In this document: one piece after another, positions 37,470-46,274 of the stretch
Layout of the letters: the number at the start of each line of letters is the position of its first letter
Numbering within the stretch: the first letter of the stretch is position 1
Assembly (NCBI GenBank): GCA_965237895.1
Contig: CBDEGR010000002.1
Span: forward strand, 1,426,001-1,490,000
DNA from: CBDEGR01 sp965237895
GTDB lineage: Bacteria > Acidobacteriota > Terriglobia > UBA7540 > JAPUME01
Direction of reading: 5' to 3'
DNA length: 64,000 nucleotides
Notes under the pieces: generated by a model
What the model saw: only the letters and a program-made list of their open reading frames with translations
The model's database searches: none
Told to the model about the DNA's origin: nothing
Program-made: the position numbers and the translations under genes

Positions 37470-37515
37470 GGGATTCCTGGGTCTCTTGCCAGGTTGATGA
37501 TCCACTTTATTGATT

Positions 37516-37818
37516 CTATGCTTCGAGATTCTTGACCTCGTGCATGGCCTCGATGGTGAGAACTTTGGCGTGGGCGAGCAGTTGTTCGGTCTCCTCGAGG
37601 TTGGGGACATCGCTCTGCCGCATGGTGCGCCAAGCGGACTCGCTCTCCCAGCGCGTGAGTCCGATGTAGAGCGAAGGATCCTCCTTCCCGCGCAGCAAAA
37701 CGCTTCCACGGGAACCGCCGCACTTCAGCCGGATGGTTTCGCTTACCTCCTGCTACATCTGTTCGAACTTTTGTTCCTGTCCTGCTTGTACTTTGAAATG
37801 ATAGAGAACTCGAAGAAT
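37516..37818 (-). pseudogene. ABM-family monooxygenase with in-frame stop and lost start
   Basis: Read through, 100 codons form an antibiotic-biosynthesis-monooxygenase ferredoxin-like fold: ILRVLYHFKVQAGQEQKFEQ, GGSRGSVLLRGKEDPSLYIG and LTRWESESAW. TAG at 37755-37753 (codon 22) interrupts it before QEVSETIRL. The expected initiation codon is ATT (37818), 9 bases after a GGAGAAGG site, so the original ATG may also be lost. The downstream open part alone (from 37698) is too short for the fold. Confidence 0.7.
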
Positions 37819-37971
37819 GGTTCCGATTCCTTCTCCCTGATGCTGTGATATTGGCCGCCTGCGCTCTCCTGGACGACCATAGACAACCCTACCTGACACT
37901 ATAGCACTGTCCTAAATCAAGCCGAAAGGTGAAGTCGCAGTACCCTCCGCCGTCCGGAGGCGAAAGAATCC

Positions 37972-37999
37972 TTGACAGAATCTCTTCGCCGGATAAAGT
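37972..37999 (+). promoter_or_regulatory. Promoter in the 337-bp gap upstream of gltX2
   Basis: TTGACA (37972-37977), 16 bp, TAAAGT (37994-37999). The transcript would have a leader of about 150 bases before gltX2. I see no T-box or other known leader structure, and nothing else coding in 37819-38155. Confidence 0.6.
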
Positions 38000-38155
38000 G
38001 GAATCCTCAACCTGATTTTGCTGCGCGCCGCGGTCACAACGGAATCCCTTGGGCGAGCGAACACGAACTCCCGCCTACAACACCGAGGTTGGCCGGCTCC
38101 CGGTGAAGTCCGCGCTTTTTGCAGTTCCTGGCGATAGAATTCGGTTTGAGGGGAG

Positions 38156-39628
38156 ATGGAACGAATCGAGGGGAAAATGTCTCAGGTGCGGGTGCGATTT
38201 GCGCCTTCGCCGACCGGGTTTCTGCACGTCGGCGGGGCCCGGACGGCGCTCTTCAATTGGCTCTTCGCGCGGCGGCACGGCGGGGTCTTGGTTCTGCGCA
38301 TCGAGGATACCGACGAGGAGCGCTCCCGCGAAGATTTGGTGGACGGCATCCTGGACGGGCTCCAGTGGTTGGGTTTGAAGTGGGACGAGGGCCCGTTCCG
38401 GCAGTCGCAGCGGTTGGACCGCTACCGTGCGGCGGCGCAGAAACTTTTAACGCAAAGCCGCGCCTATCCGTGCTTCTGTACGCCGGAGGAGTTGAATGCG
38501 CGGCGCGCGACCGCGGAGGCCGAGAAACGTCCCTGGAAGTATGACGGGGTCTGCCGGCGCCTGAGCGAGACCCAAAGAGAAGAAAAGAACCGCGCCGGAT
38601 TGCCTTCCGCCTTGCGATTCCGCGTGCCGGAGAGCGGGAAGACCTGTTTCGACGACCTCGTGCAGGGCCGGATTGAAGTGGAGAAGGCTTCGCTTGACGA
38701 CTTCGTCCTGCTTCGCGCCGACGGCCGGCCCACCTATCACCTGAGCGTGGTCACCGACGATGCCGACATGAAAATCACCCACGTGATTCGCGGCGCCGAT
38801 CACATTTCGAATACCTTTAAGCAACAGTTGGCTTATGAAGCGCTCGGCTTCGAGATGCCGAAGTTCGCTCACTTGCCGCTGATCCTGGGTCCCGACCGCA
38901 CCCGGTTGAGCAAGCGCCACGGCGCGACGTCCGTCACCGCCTACCGAGAGCAGGGAATCCTGCCCGAGGCGATGGTCAACTTCCTGGCCTTGCTCGGTTG
39001 GACGCCTCCCGAGCGGAAAGAGATTCTGCCCGTTGAGGAGATGGTGCAAGCCTTCTCGCTGGAGGCCGTCTCCAAGAGCAATGCCGTCTTCGACACGGAA
39101 AAATTGGCCTGGATGAACAGCCAAATTCTCCGCAGCTTGCCGATGGAGGAACTCCTGCCGCGTGTGGAGAAGGAACTGCGGGCGCATGAGCTGTGGCACG
39201 CCGACTACGAAGGCCCGCGTCGGGATTGGTTGCGCTGCACGGTCGCCCTGCTCCAACCTCGTATGAGAACGGTGGAGGATATCTCCGGCATCAGCCGTGC
39301 CTATTTTTCCGACGAGGTGGATTACGACCCTGCGGCGGAGAAAAAATTCTGGAAGAACGAGGCTCTTTCCGAACTACTTCCCCAGTTGGCGCAGGAACTT
39401 GGACGAATTACCGCTTTTGACGCCGCCTCGGCAGAGCAGTGCCTGCGAAGTTTTGCCGAGCGCAAGCAGGTTAAGGCCGGGCTGCTGATCAACGCTTCTC
39501 GGGTAGCGCTGACGGGGCAAGCCGTCGCGCCGAGCCTCTTCGACGTGATGGAGGTCATGGGCCGCGAGCGCGTCGCCGCGCGGCTCAAGCGCGCCGGCGA
39601 GTATCTTGCCACCCGGACGGTTCCCTGA
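38156..39628 (+). CDS. gltX: Glutamyl-tRNA synthetase (second copy)
   Basis: A 490-residue paralogue of the enzyme at 9284-10804. HIGH-type motif HVGG (residues 24-27, in FAPSPTGFLHVGGARTALF), zinc/acceptor segment CFCTPEELNARRA, and KMSKS-type DRTRLSKRHGATSV near residue 251. The C-terminal anticodon domain is diverged from that of the first copy but ends similarly (RVALTGQAVAPSLF). ATGs at 38156 and 38177 both have GAGGGGA sites. Specialisation on tRNA-Gln versus tRNA-Glu is plausible. Confidence 0.95.
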   Translation: MERIEGKMSQVRVRFAPSPTGFLHVGGARTALFNWLFARRHGGVLVLRIEDTDEERSREDLVDGILDGLQWLGLKWDEGPFRQSQRLDRYRAAAQKLLTQSRAYPCFCTPEELNARRATAEAEKRPWKYDGVCRRLSETQREEKNRAGLPSALRFRVPESGKTCFDDLVQGRIEVEKASLDDFVLLRADGRPTYHLSVVTDDADMKITHVIRGADHISNTFKQQLAYEALGFEMPKFAHLPLILGPDRTRLSKRHGATSVTAYREQGILPEAMVNFLALLGWTPPERKEILPVEEMVQAFSLEAVSKSNAVFDTEKLAWMNSQILRSLPMEELLPRVEKELRAHELWHADYEGPRRDWLRCTVALLQPRMRTVEDISGISRAYFSDEVDYDPAAEKKFWKNEALSELLPQLAQELGRITAFDAASAEQCLRSFAERKQVKAGLLINASRVALTGQAVAPSLFDVMEVMGRERVAARLKRAGEYLATRTVP

Positions 39629-39637
39629 CACCGTTCA

Positions 39638-39652
39638 CCTTCAGTTTGAAGG
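39638..39652. terminator. Hairpin between convergent genes
   Basis: CCTTCA-GTT-TGAAGG, extended by outer TGAC/GTCA, lies just after gltX2 and at the end of the convergent membrane-protein gene. T-runs are short, so bidirectional termination is possible but not certain. Confidence 0.45.
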
Positions 39653-39901
39653 CGTCAGTTTGTTGTAGAGGGCGGCGAAGATGGCTCCGCCGATCGCTCC
39701 ATCCACAATCCCGTAACCCGTCCCCACCAGCACGCTGCCGATCGAACCGGTCACGTGATAGCCGGGATAAATGGAGCTTAATATCTCCAGAAAAAGTTTC
39801 CCGTAGTTTGGCCAAACCATGTTGGCTAAGCCCACCATTAGGATAGAGCCTGCCCAGAGAATCGCAGCGGTCAATGCAAGAGCCTTCAGGTTCAGCTTCA
39901 T
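39641..39901 (-). CDS. Small membrane protein (86 residues)
   Basis: Two hydrophobic segments: ALALTAAILWAGSILMVGLA and GSIGSVLVGTGYGIVDGAIG. The GYGxxDGxxGGxxFAxLYN ending is a pattern I have seen in small bacterial membrane proteins sometimes annotated as holin-like, but lysis function is not supported here. Preceded by GGGAGG. Probably monocistronic. Confidence 0.7.
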   Translation of the reverse strand: MKLNLKALALTAAILWAGSILMVGLANMVWPNYGKLFLEILSSIYPGYHVTGSIGSVLVGTGYGIVDGAIGGAIFAALYNKLTPSN

Positions 39902-40088
39902 GGGTACCTCCCGTTAGGATATTCCGACTTGCGTAATTGGCCGTACCATACCATGGGAAACAATGGATTGGGAAACGAAACCGGGAAGGGGAGAGTGAGG
40001 CTCGGGTTGCCCCTTGGGTTCGCGGAGTGTATAGTAGGCGTTCCACACATTGTTATTTCCAATTGAGACCGCAAGAGTAGGAAGAAAA

Positions 40089-40430
40089 ATGATGAATTCG
40101 GGTACGTCATTTCTGGTGGGGATCGGTATTACGCTGGCCACATCACTGCTGATTGTTTTTTATCTGCGGTCGCGGTTGACGAAGATACTGGTAGATCTGT
40201 GCGGGACCGAGCATCGCGCCGGATTTTGGACGGCATTATCGAATGTGACGCTGGTCTTGGTGCTGCTGATTTTCGCCCTCTTCAGCCGTCCGGAGGTGAG
40301 GGACAGCCCGGTGAGTTACTCTGATGTAAGCGGGCAATTGATGTGGGCGTTTCTCGGGTTGATCCTGACGCTTCTGGTCTTGGCCTACGTCATCAGCCAA
40401 TTCATTTCTCGCTCTTCCGATTCCAAATAG
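40089..40430 (+). CDS. Small membrane protein with three predicted helices
   Basis: About 113 residues with segments FLVGIGITLATSLLIVFYL, FWTALSNVTLVLVLLIFALF and MWAFLGLILTLLVLAYVISQ. AGGAAG precedes two adjacent ATGs (40089, 40092). No recognised family; followed by a 29-residue membrane peptide gene in the same direction. Confidence 0.65.
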   Translation: MMNSGTSFLVGIGITLATSLLIVFYLRSRLTKILVDLCGTEHRAGFWTALSNVTLVLVLLIFALFSRPEVRDSPVSYSDVSGQLMWAFLGLILTLLVLAYVISQFISRSSDSK

Positions 40431-40541
40431 ACGGTTGCAGGTATCTGCTTGGGTCGTGTTTGTGGGATAATAGCTTGGTAATATTGGAACTGGAGGGGTG
40501 CCGCCCTCCAAGAAAAGACGAACTCAGGCGCCGAAAAGAGC

Positions 40542-40631
40542 ATGTTTTTCTTTAAAATTATTATCGTTTTGCTGCTGTTTGTAGTGGGCTCGGCCTTGTG
40601 GGCCGGGATTACCTCCAAGCGCGAGAAGTAA
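40542..40631 (+). CDS. Membrane peptide of 29 residues
   Basis: MFFFKIIIVLLLFVVGSALW followed by a short basic tail (AGITSKREK). A single transmembrane helix with an N-out/C-in-type charge pattern. GAG lies just before the ATG. Its small size leaves reality uncertain, but the hydrophobic pattern is not expected by chance in GC-rich DNA. Confidence 0.45.
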   Translation: MFFFKIIIVLLLFVVGSALWAGITSKREK

Positions 40632-40731
40632 CCCGCCGATTCTTTTTTTCCTGAAAATTGAGGAAGAGATTTTTCCGGGAGATTGATACTTCTGCGAAGC
40701 CCTCCCAGAGGTATCCAGGTGAGATGCCGAG

Positions 40732-41583
40732 TTACGGTTTCCCGATTAGAAGGCCGCCCGCCCGGACCTGGGGGGGGGGTTGGCGGAGGTCCCAAATCAA
40801 CCGGAACCAGGAGAATACCTTCAGCAGGTAATAGGTGACATCGATTTCCCACCAGAAGAATCCCTGACGGACACTCGCCGGATAATGGTGGTGATTGTTG
40901 TGCCAGCCCTCGCCCATCGTAAACACCGCAATTAGCAGACTGTTCCTGCTTCCGTCGGAGGTGGCGTAACGCACCCGCCCGAAGACGTGCGCCAAGGAAT
41001 TCACCAGGAAGGTTCCGTGCCACAGCATCACGGTGCTGATAAAGAAGCCCCAAATCAACCAGTTCCATCCGCCGAGGAGGAAGAGCAAGACGGCCAGGGT
41101 GACGGGCGGCACGCTATGCCAACGGTTCAGCCAACGCAACTCCGGATACTTGGCGAAGTCGCCGATCCTGGAATAGTCCGTCTGATCGTGGGCCGTGGTG
41201 AGGATCCACCCGACGTGGGAATACCAGAACCCGCGCAGCAAGGGGGAGTGCGGATCCTTCTCCGTGTCCGAGTACAGATGATGGTCGCGGTGATGCGCGG
41301 CCCACCAGAGGATGCCTTTCTGCGACGAGGTCATGGCCAGAAAAGCCAATACGAACTGGAAGACCCGGCTGGTTTTAAACGTCCGATGGGAAAAGTACCG
41401 ATGGTAACCGGCCGTGACGAAGAACATGCGCCCGTAGTAAAGCGCCACGCATAATAGGAGTCCGGACAACTGAAATTCGATGAAGAGTGCCGCAAAACAG
41501 GCCGCATGAGCGACAAGAAAAGGAATCGATAGAGGTGTCACTTTGAATTTTCTTTGGGCGAGGGTGAATTCTGCAGCTGCCAC
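40732..41583 (-). CDS. Acyl-CoA/acyl-lipid delta-9 fatty acid desaturase
   Basis: A 283-residue membrane di-iron enzyme introducing a cis double bond into acyl chains. The three histidine boxes are HRYFSH, HRDHH and HNNHHHYP, correctly spaced among four hydrophobic segments, and EKDPHS follows box 2 as in stearoyl-CoA desaturases. The start is a GTG at 41583 with an AGGAGA site. It would adjust membrane fluidity. Confidence 0.93.
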   Translation of the reverse strand: MAAAEFTLAQRKFKVTPLSIPFLVAHAACFAALFIEFQLSGLLLCVALYYGRMFFVTAGYHRYFSHRTFKTSRVFQFVLAFLAMTSSQKGILWWAAHHRDHHLYSDTEKDPHSPLLRGFWYSHVGWILTTAHDQTDYSRIGDFAKYPELRWLNRWHSVPPVTLAVLLFLLGGWNWLIWGFFISTVMLWHGTFLVNSLAHVFGRVRYATSDGSRNSLLIAVFTMGEGWHNNHHHYPASVRQGFFWWEIDVTYYLLKVFSWFRLIWDLRQPPPQVRAGGLLIGKP

Positions 41584-41806
41584 GAGTGTACAGTCTCCTA
41601 TGCCACCAGTCCAAATTCAATCGAAGCGGTGGAGAAAGTCTTAAAAACAACCTGAATAGAGTATATGCTGCAACCGGTTTGACGCAAGAGGTTTTTCCTT
41701 TTCAGGAATTGCCGTGTGAGCTGTTCACGGGCAGGTGGGACGAATGTCTCATGCGTCATTTTCCGGCCTCCGGCCCGCAAACCGCACAGCGGAGGCGGAT
41801 CGATTC

Positions 41807-41888
41807 GGGAACAGGGGAACAGGGGAACAGGGGAACAGGGGAACAGGGGAACAGGGGAACAGGGGAACAGGGGAACAGGGGAACAGGG
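41807..41888 (+). repeat. Tandem repeat of GGGAACAG, ten copies
   Basis: Ten perfect 8-bp units (41807-41886) plus two bases. It lies in the gap between the desaturase start and the STAS gene end (both minus strand), so it is non-coding. Copy number is likely to vary among strains; no regulatory role is evident. Confidence 0.95.
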
Positions 41889-41914
41889 TTGACAACCCCT
41901 TGCAGGCAACGCGC

Positions 41915-42334
41915 TTACGCTTGGGAAGCGGAAGGCGGAGTCTTTTTATCACCGGATTCTGCCTCCGCTTTTGGATGGGATTCGGCGCTCGGCTCGGTAT
42001 CGGTAAAGGAAGCTTGCGCAAGTTCGAGCGTATCGAAGGCTTCGAGCAACGTGTTCAGGCGTGTGATCTGAAGGATGTCCTTCACGCGCCGGGAAGGGTG
42101 CACGAGTTTCAAATCGCCCCCCTTCCGTTGGGCGGTCCGCATATAACTGAGGACGGCCAGACCGGAGCTGTCGACATAATCCACATCGGAAAGGTTTACG
42201 ATTAGCCGGTTGCGGCCCGCGTCGATCAATTCATGTACCTTGTCTCGAAGCCGATCGGTTCCGTCTCCCAGAACGATCCGGCCTTGCAAGGCAAGGATGC
42301 TAATCCTCTCGAGAGTGTTTTCCTCAATCTTCAA
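41915..42334 (-). CDS. STAS-domain anti-sigma factor antagonist
   Basis: A 139-residue SpoIIAA-like protein: DVDYVDSSGLAVLSYMRTAQ contains the phosphorylatable Ser of DSSGL. The STAS domain fills residues 1-108, followed by an acidic, Lys/Glu-rich unstructured tail (TEPSAESHPKAEAESGDKKT). Partner anti-sigma kinase/phosphatase genes are not in the window. Confidence 0.92.
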   Translation of the reverse strand: MKIEENTLERISILALQGRIVLGDGTDRLRDKVHELIDAGRNRLIVNLSDVDYVDSSGLAVLSYMRTAQRKGGDLKLVHPSRRVKDILQITRLNTLLEAFDTLELAQASFTDTEPSAESHPKAEAESGDKKTPPSASQA

Positions 42335-42419
42335 AGGTACCGTACCCTCACTTCCATTTTCCAGGGAACCCTACTTCATCTTATCACTCCGTGACGAAGA
42401 CGAACCCGGAAACTGTCTG

Positions 42420-44000
42420 TTATTTTGCCTCGTGCGATTGACCGGGTACTTTTCGTGAATCGGCGGGTCGATGGTTCAACGGATGCAGATCGATCTCCGT
42501 TATAAATTCATAGTCGCCTGCCGGGTACGGCCGCACGTTCTCCAGGCGGCGGTGGAAGACGCAGAGGTTGTCGAAATGCCACAGGTGAACATAGGGAAGG
42601 TCGGCGGCCAGGATCCGCTGGACTTCACTGTAAATCTTCTTTTGCCCGGCTGGGTCGAAAGTTTTCTGGGCGGTGTCGAGCAGCGTGTCCACGCGCGGAT
42701 TCCGGTACCGGCCTCGGTTCGCGCCCCCGGGGGGAAAGCTGGCGGAGCTGAACAGGTAGTTGAAAATCTCGGGAAAATTATTCGCGCCGATCCATCGCAG
42801 CGAATAGAGCTGAAAGCGGCCGTCCAAGATGTCGGAATAGAAGGTGGCGAAATCGTAGCTGCGGATCTCGATGTCGATGCCCACCTCGGCAAGCTGCGCC
42901 TGAAAGATCTCCGCTTTTAGCCGCGCCGTCTCGTCCGTGGAGGTTTTATGGGTGAGCGTGAACCGCACTCCGTCCGCCCGGCGCGGGTACCCGGCCTCCT
43001 CCAAAAGTTTTTCCGCCCGAGCCGGATCGTAGGGGTAGGTCCGGACGTCGTCCTCATAAGCCCAGGAGACGGGAGGCAGAATGCTCAAAGCGGGACGAAC
43101 CGTGTTGCGCCATAAGAACCGGATAATGGCGTCGCGGTCCAGCGCATGGGCAACGGCTTGCCGCACCTTGCGTTTTTTCAGAATCGGGTCCTGAAGATTG
43201 AAGGCCAGATAGGCATAATTGGTGCCCGGCGTCTGCATCACCTTGAGGTTGGATCTTCCTCGAAGCGTCTCCGCCATGTCGGCGGTGAGGGAATTGATTG
43301 TCACATCGGCGCTGCCTTTTTCGAGTTCCAGCGCGCGCGTGACCGAGTCCGGCACCACGCGGAATTCAACGCGGGCCACCTTCGCGGCAGGGCCGAAGTA
43401 GGCTTCATACTTTTCCAGAATCACGTTCTGGTCCGGCGTCACGCTCACGAAACGATAGGGGCCGGTTCCCACCGGCTGCGAGGAAAAATCTTTCCCTGAA
43501 CCCTGGGGAACAATTCCGATCGCGCCGTTCGAAAGAGAGAGAGGGAAGTGAACGTAAGGTTCCTTCAGGCGGAAGATCACGGTGTCGTCAACCGGGGCCT
43601 CAATCTTTTCAATCCGGCGGTAGGTACCGGTCTTGATGCTCGTCAGGCTGTCGTCCAGCAAGCTCTCGAAGGTGTATTTCACATCAGCGGAGGTCAGCAC
43701 GCGCCCGTCGTGGAAGCGAATTCCTCGGCGAAGACGGAAAACGTAGGTGCGCGGGTCGCGGAGTTCCCAATCTTCGGCGAGGTCGGGAACCAAATCCAAA
43801 TTTCGGTTGCGCCGCAGCAGGCTGCTGAAAATCAATTGTCCGATGCGGGCCGATTGGGCGTCGGTGCCGACGCGCGGGTCGAGGTTCGTCGGGCTCGATT
43901 CGATGAGAAATACCAGCGTCGCCGGGTCGCGCTCTTCGCCGCAGCCGAGGAGGGCAAGAGCCAGTGCGAGTGCGAAGACTATTCTACCGAGGCGCGGCAT
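42420..44000 (-). CDS. Peptide ABC transporter substrate-binding lipoprotein (SBP_bac_5)
   Basis: A 526-residue lipoprotein: signal FALALALALLGC with lipobox LLGC from the ATG at 44000 (GGAAAGG site). Family motifs: NLDPRVGTDAQSARIGQLIF, YVFRLRRGIRFHDGRVLTSA, VGTGPYRFVS and a C-terminal DLPYVHLWHFDN. The gene start lies inside anmK (17-bp overlap), placing it at the end of the mutS-nagZ-anmK operon. This suggests a muropeptide or murein-peptide ligand, like MppA; permease genes are not adjacent. Confidence 0.9.
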   Translation of the reverse strand: MPRLGRIVFALALALALLGCGEERDPATLVFLIESSPTNLDPRVGTDAQSARIGQLIFSSLLRRNRNLDLVPDLAEDWELRDPRTYVFRLRRGIRFHDGRVLTSADVKYTFESLLDDSLTSIKTGTYRRIEKIEAPVDDTVIFRLKEPYVHFPLSLSNGAIGIVPQGSGKDFSSQPVGTGPYRFVSVTPDQNVILEKYEAYFGPAAKVARVEFRVVPDSVTRALELEKGSADVTINSLTADMAETLRGRSNLKVMQTPGTNYAYLAFNLQDPILKKRKVRQAVAHALDRDAIIRFLWRNTVRPALSILPPVSWAYEDDVRTYPYDPARAEKLLEEAGYPRRADGVRFTLTHKTSTDETARLKAEIFQAQLAEVGIDIEIRSYDFATFYSDILDGRFQLYSLRWIGANNFPEIFNYLFSSASFPPGGANRGRYRNPRVDTLLDTAQKTFDPAGQKKIYSEVQRILAADLPYVHLWHFDNLCVFHRRLENVRPYPAGDYEFITEIDLHPLNHRPADSRKVPGQSHEAK

Positions 44001-45192
44001 AAACGACCTTTCCCAGGATTGCCGGACGCCGCGCGCCGGTGACGGCCGGAAGATTGCCCGGCAGCCCGGCAAGCGTTCGGTCGGCCAGCAGCGCAAACGT
44101 CACCGCTTCCTTGGCGTCTTCCGGAATGCCGAACTCGCGGGAGCGGCGGACCCGGACGCCGGGCAGCAGCTCGCCGAAGCGTTTCATCAAGAACCCGTTG
44201 TGCGCGCCGCCGCCGGAGACGATCAGCCGGTCGATGGCGGTGCGGCGGAGAACAAAGCGTTGGATCGCATCCGTGACCGTCACCGCCGTCAGCTCGGTTG
44301 CCGTCGCCACCAAATCCTCGAAGCGGTGCCCGGAATTTTTCGGAAAGCACCGCTCGACGAATTTCGTGCCGAACTGTTCGCGGCCCGCGCTCTTCGGCGG
44401 GCGGCGGCGGAGGAAGGGATGAGCGAGAGCTTGTTGCAGTAATTTCGGAATCACTTGCCCGCGCGCCCCGATCTGCCCGCCGCGGTCGAAAGATTTTTTC
44501 CCCCTCGTTTCGTGACGAACCAGAGCATCGATCACCATATTGGCCGGGCCGGTGTCGAAACCGAAAACACCTTCCTGCTCTCCTTCCGCCGGGATCACGG
44601 TGAAGTTGGCGATGCCGCCCAGGTTGAGAGCGACGGTTCCTTGGCCCGCGCGCGGCCCTTTTTGAGAATGGGAAAAAAGGAGATAATCGACCAGCGGCAC
44701 CAGCGGCGCGCCCTCGCCTCCCCGGGCCATGTCGGCGGGGCGGAAATCCGCCACGGTCGTCACCCCGCAGCGGGCGGCGATCAGGCTCGGCTCGCCGATT
44801 TGGAGTGTGGAAGCAATGGACTTTCGCTTTCCGGCTCGGACGGCGCGCCCTTGGTGGAATACGGTCTGCCCGTGCGAGCCGACGCAGGCGAGGGAAGAGG
44901 GGTTGACACGTTCGGCGCGGCACAAGCGGAGCGCAGCTGCGGCGAAACGTTCTCCTACCCTGAAGCTGAGCTCGCTCACCTCCCCGCTCGTTACCGGCTC
45001 GCCCGCCGCCAAGCGCAGAAGACGCGCGCGCAAGTCGGCCGGGTAGGGATACGTCTTGAAGGCGAGGAGCTCGGTATGGATTCGATTGCCGCGGCCGGAA
45101 ATGCGGACCAGGGCCGCATCGATGCCGTCCAGGGAAGTGCCGGAGATCAACCCCACGGCGAGACGAGGCTTTTGGGTCCTAGGCTGCGCCAC
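43984..45192 (-). CDS. anmK: Anhydro-N-acetylmuramic acid kinase
   Basis: A 402-residue sugar kinase that hydrolyses and phosphorylates 1,6-anhydroMurNAc to MurNAc-6-P in peptidoglycan recycling. Motifs: VGLISGTSLDGIDAALVRIS (N-terminal phosphate loop), GSHGQTVFHQG, NLGGIANFTVI, FDTGPANMVIDAL and VSGGGAHNGFLM. I start at the GTG at 45192, overlapping nagZ by 14 bp; the upstream frame continues but lacks conserved sequence. Confidence 0.94.
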   Translation of the reverse strand: MAQPRTQKPRLAVGLISGTSLDGIDAALVRISGRGNRIHTELLAFKTYPYPADLRARLLRLAAGEPVTSGEVSELSFRVGERFAAAALRLCRAERVNPSSLACVGSHGQTVFHQGRAVRAGKRKSIASTLQIGEPSLIAARCGVTTVADFRPADMARGGEGAPLVPLVDYLLFSHSQKGPRAGQGTVALNLGGIANFTVIPAEGEQEGVFGFDTGPANMVIDALVRHETRGKKSFDRGGQIGARGQVIPKLLQQALAHPFLRRRPPKSAGREQFGTKFVERCFPKNSGHRFEDLVATATELTAVTVTDAIQRFVLRRTAIDRLIVSGGGAHNGFLMKRFGELLPGVRVRRSREFGIPEDAKEAVTFALLADRTLAGLPGNLPAVTGARRPAILGKVVYAAPR

Positions 45193-46270
45193 GACGGGGC
45201 GCCTCGGAGTATTGGGTTCGTAGGTGCTCAAACTTTTTTTCCAATTTTTCAAAACCCTTCTTGTCGAATTTTTTTGCCGGAAGAGGCAGGTTCCGCTGCA
45301 ACCGCTCGATCCTTTGCCGACTCGCTTCCAGTTGTTCTTCGGCCGGCTCACCCTGCCTTGCGGCCCGTTCTAGTCCCTGAACGATTTTCCCGATGGATTC
45401 CTCCTTCTGGCCCACCAGCAGCAGGTCGCACCCGGCTTTGAGCGCCCGCACGCCGATCTGTTCGAAAGGAGTGTGACTGGTGACGGCGTCCATGTCCAGA
45501 TCGTCGGTCGCCACAACGCCCGGGTAATTCATCTTGCGGCGCAGCAGACCGTTGACGACGGAGCTCGAAAGGCTCGCCGGAGGGGTGGACGGATCGTCGT
45601 AGGCTTTGTAGGAGGCGTGGCTGACCAGCACCATGGGGAGTTTCGCAGCCAGTTGCCGGTAGGGGAGCAGGTCTTCCAGCCAGAGCCTTGCCATTGATTT
45701 ATCCACAATCGGCAGTGAAAAGTGGGTATCGGCGGCGGCGCTGCCCAATCCGGGAAAGTGCTTGCCGCAGGGGAGAATCTTTTGCCGCACCAACCCGTCG
45801 ATAAACGCTCCGGCCAAATCCGTCACGGTGTCGGCATCCGCAGCGAACGTTCTGGAACCGAGGGGCAGGCCGGAAACGTTGGTTGTCAAATCGAGAACCG
45901 GAGCGAAATCCAGGTTGAAGCCGAGCAGGCACAGCGCTTCGCCGATGGTTTCGCCGAATCGCCGGACCCCCGCGCGGTCCCCGGTTTCCGCGACGCGCGC
46001 CGCCGAAGGCAGCGGCGGAAGAATTTTTTTCAGCCGGTCCACCGTGCCGCCTTCTTCATCGAGAGCCAGGAAGGGCCGGGGGGGCAGATGAGCCGCAATC
46101 TCCCGAAGAAGCTCGAACGTCTGCTCGCCGGTCGTGAGGTTCCGGGCGAAGAGAATTACACCGGCGGGACGATACGTTGCGAGCAGCGTTTCCAGTGAAC
46201 GGTCGAATTGGTCGGCCTCGAAGCCGATTAACAGGTGCCGGCCCACCCGGTCGCGGAGAGATGGATTCAT
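45179..46270 (-). CDS. nagZ: Beta-N-acetylhexosaminidase (glycoside hydrolase family 3)
   Basis: A 363-residue cytoplasmic-type GH3 enzyme (no signal peptide) removing GlcNAc from anhydro-muropeptides. Motifs: FLALDEEGGTVDRLKK, GFNLDFAPVLDL, KHFPGLGSAAADTH (the His of the Asp/His acid-base dyad is present, the usual GHG is GLG) and VVATDDLDMDAV with the nucleophilic Asp. A lysine-rich helical extension follows residue 320. It overlaps anmK and starts 4 bp after mutS ends. Confidence 0.93.
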   Translation of the reverse strand: MNPSLRDRVGRHLLIGFEADQFDRSLETLLATYRPAGVILFARNLTTGEQTFELLREIAAHLPPRPFLALDEEGGTVDRLKKILPPLPSAARVAETGDRAGVRRFGETIGEALCLLGFNLDFAPVLDLTTNVSGLPLGSRTFAADADTVTDLAGAFIDGLVRQKILPCGKHFPGLGSAAADTHFSLPIVDKSMARLWLEDLLPYRQLAAKLPMVLVSHASYKAYDDPSTPPASLSSSVVNGLLRRKMNYPGVVATDDLDMDAVTSHTPFEQIGVRALKAGCDLLLVGQKEESIGKIVQGLERAARQGEPAEEQLEASRQRIERLQRNLPLPAKKFDKKGFEKLEKKFEHLRTQYSEAPRRGAA

Positions 46271-46274
46271 CAGT

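Noticed and set aside
38000..38155. A T-box or other riboswitch ahead of the second gltX
   Set aside because: I could not find a T-box consensus, specifier loop or terminator/antiterminator pair in the leader.
39641..39901. Phage holin
   Set aside because: The glycine-rich pattern recalls proteins annotated as holins, but no endolysin or other phage gene is adjacent and it lies among housekeeping genes.
41807..41888. A CRISPR array
   Set aside because: Units are 8 bp without spacers; it is a simple minisatellite and no cas genes are in the window.
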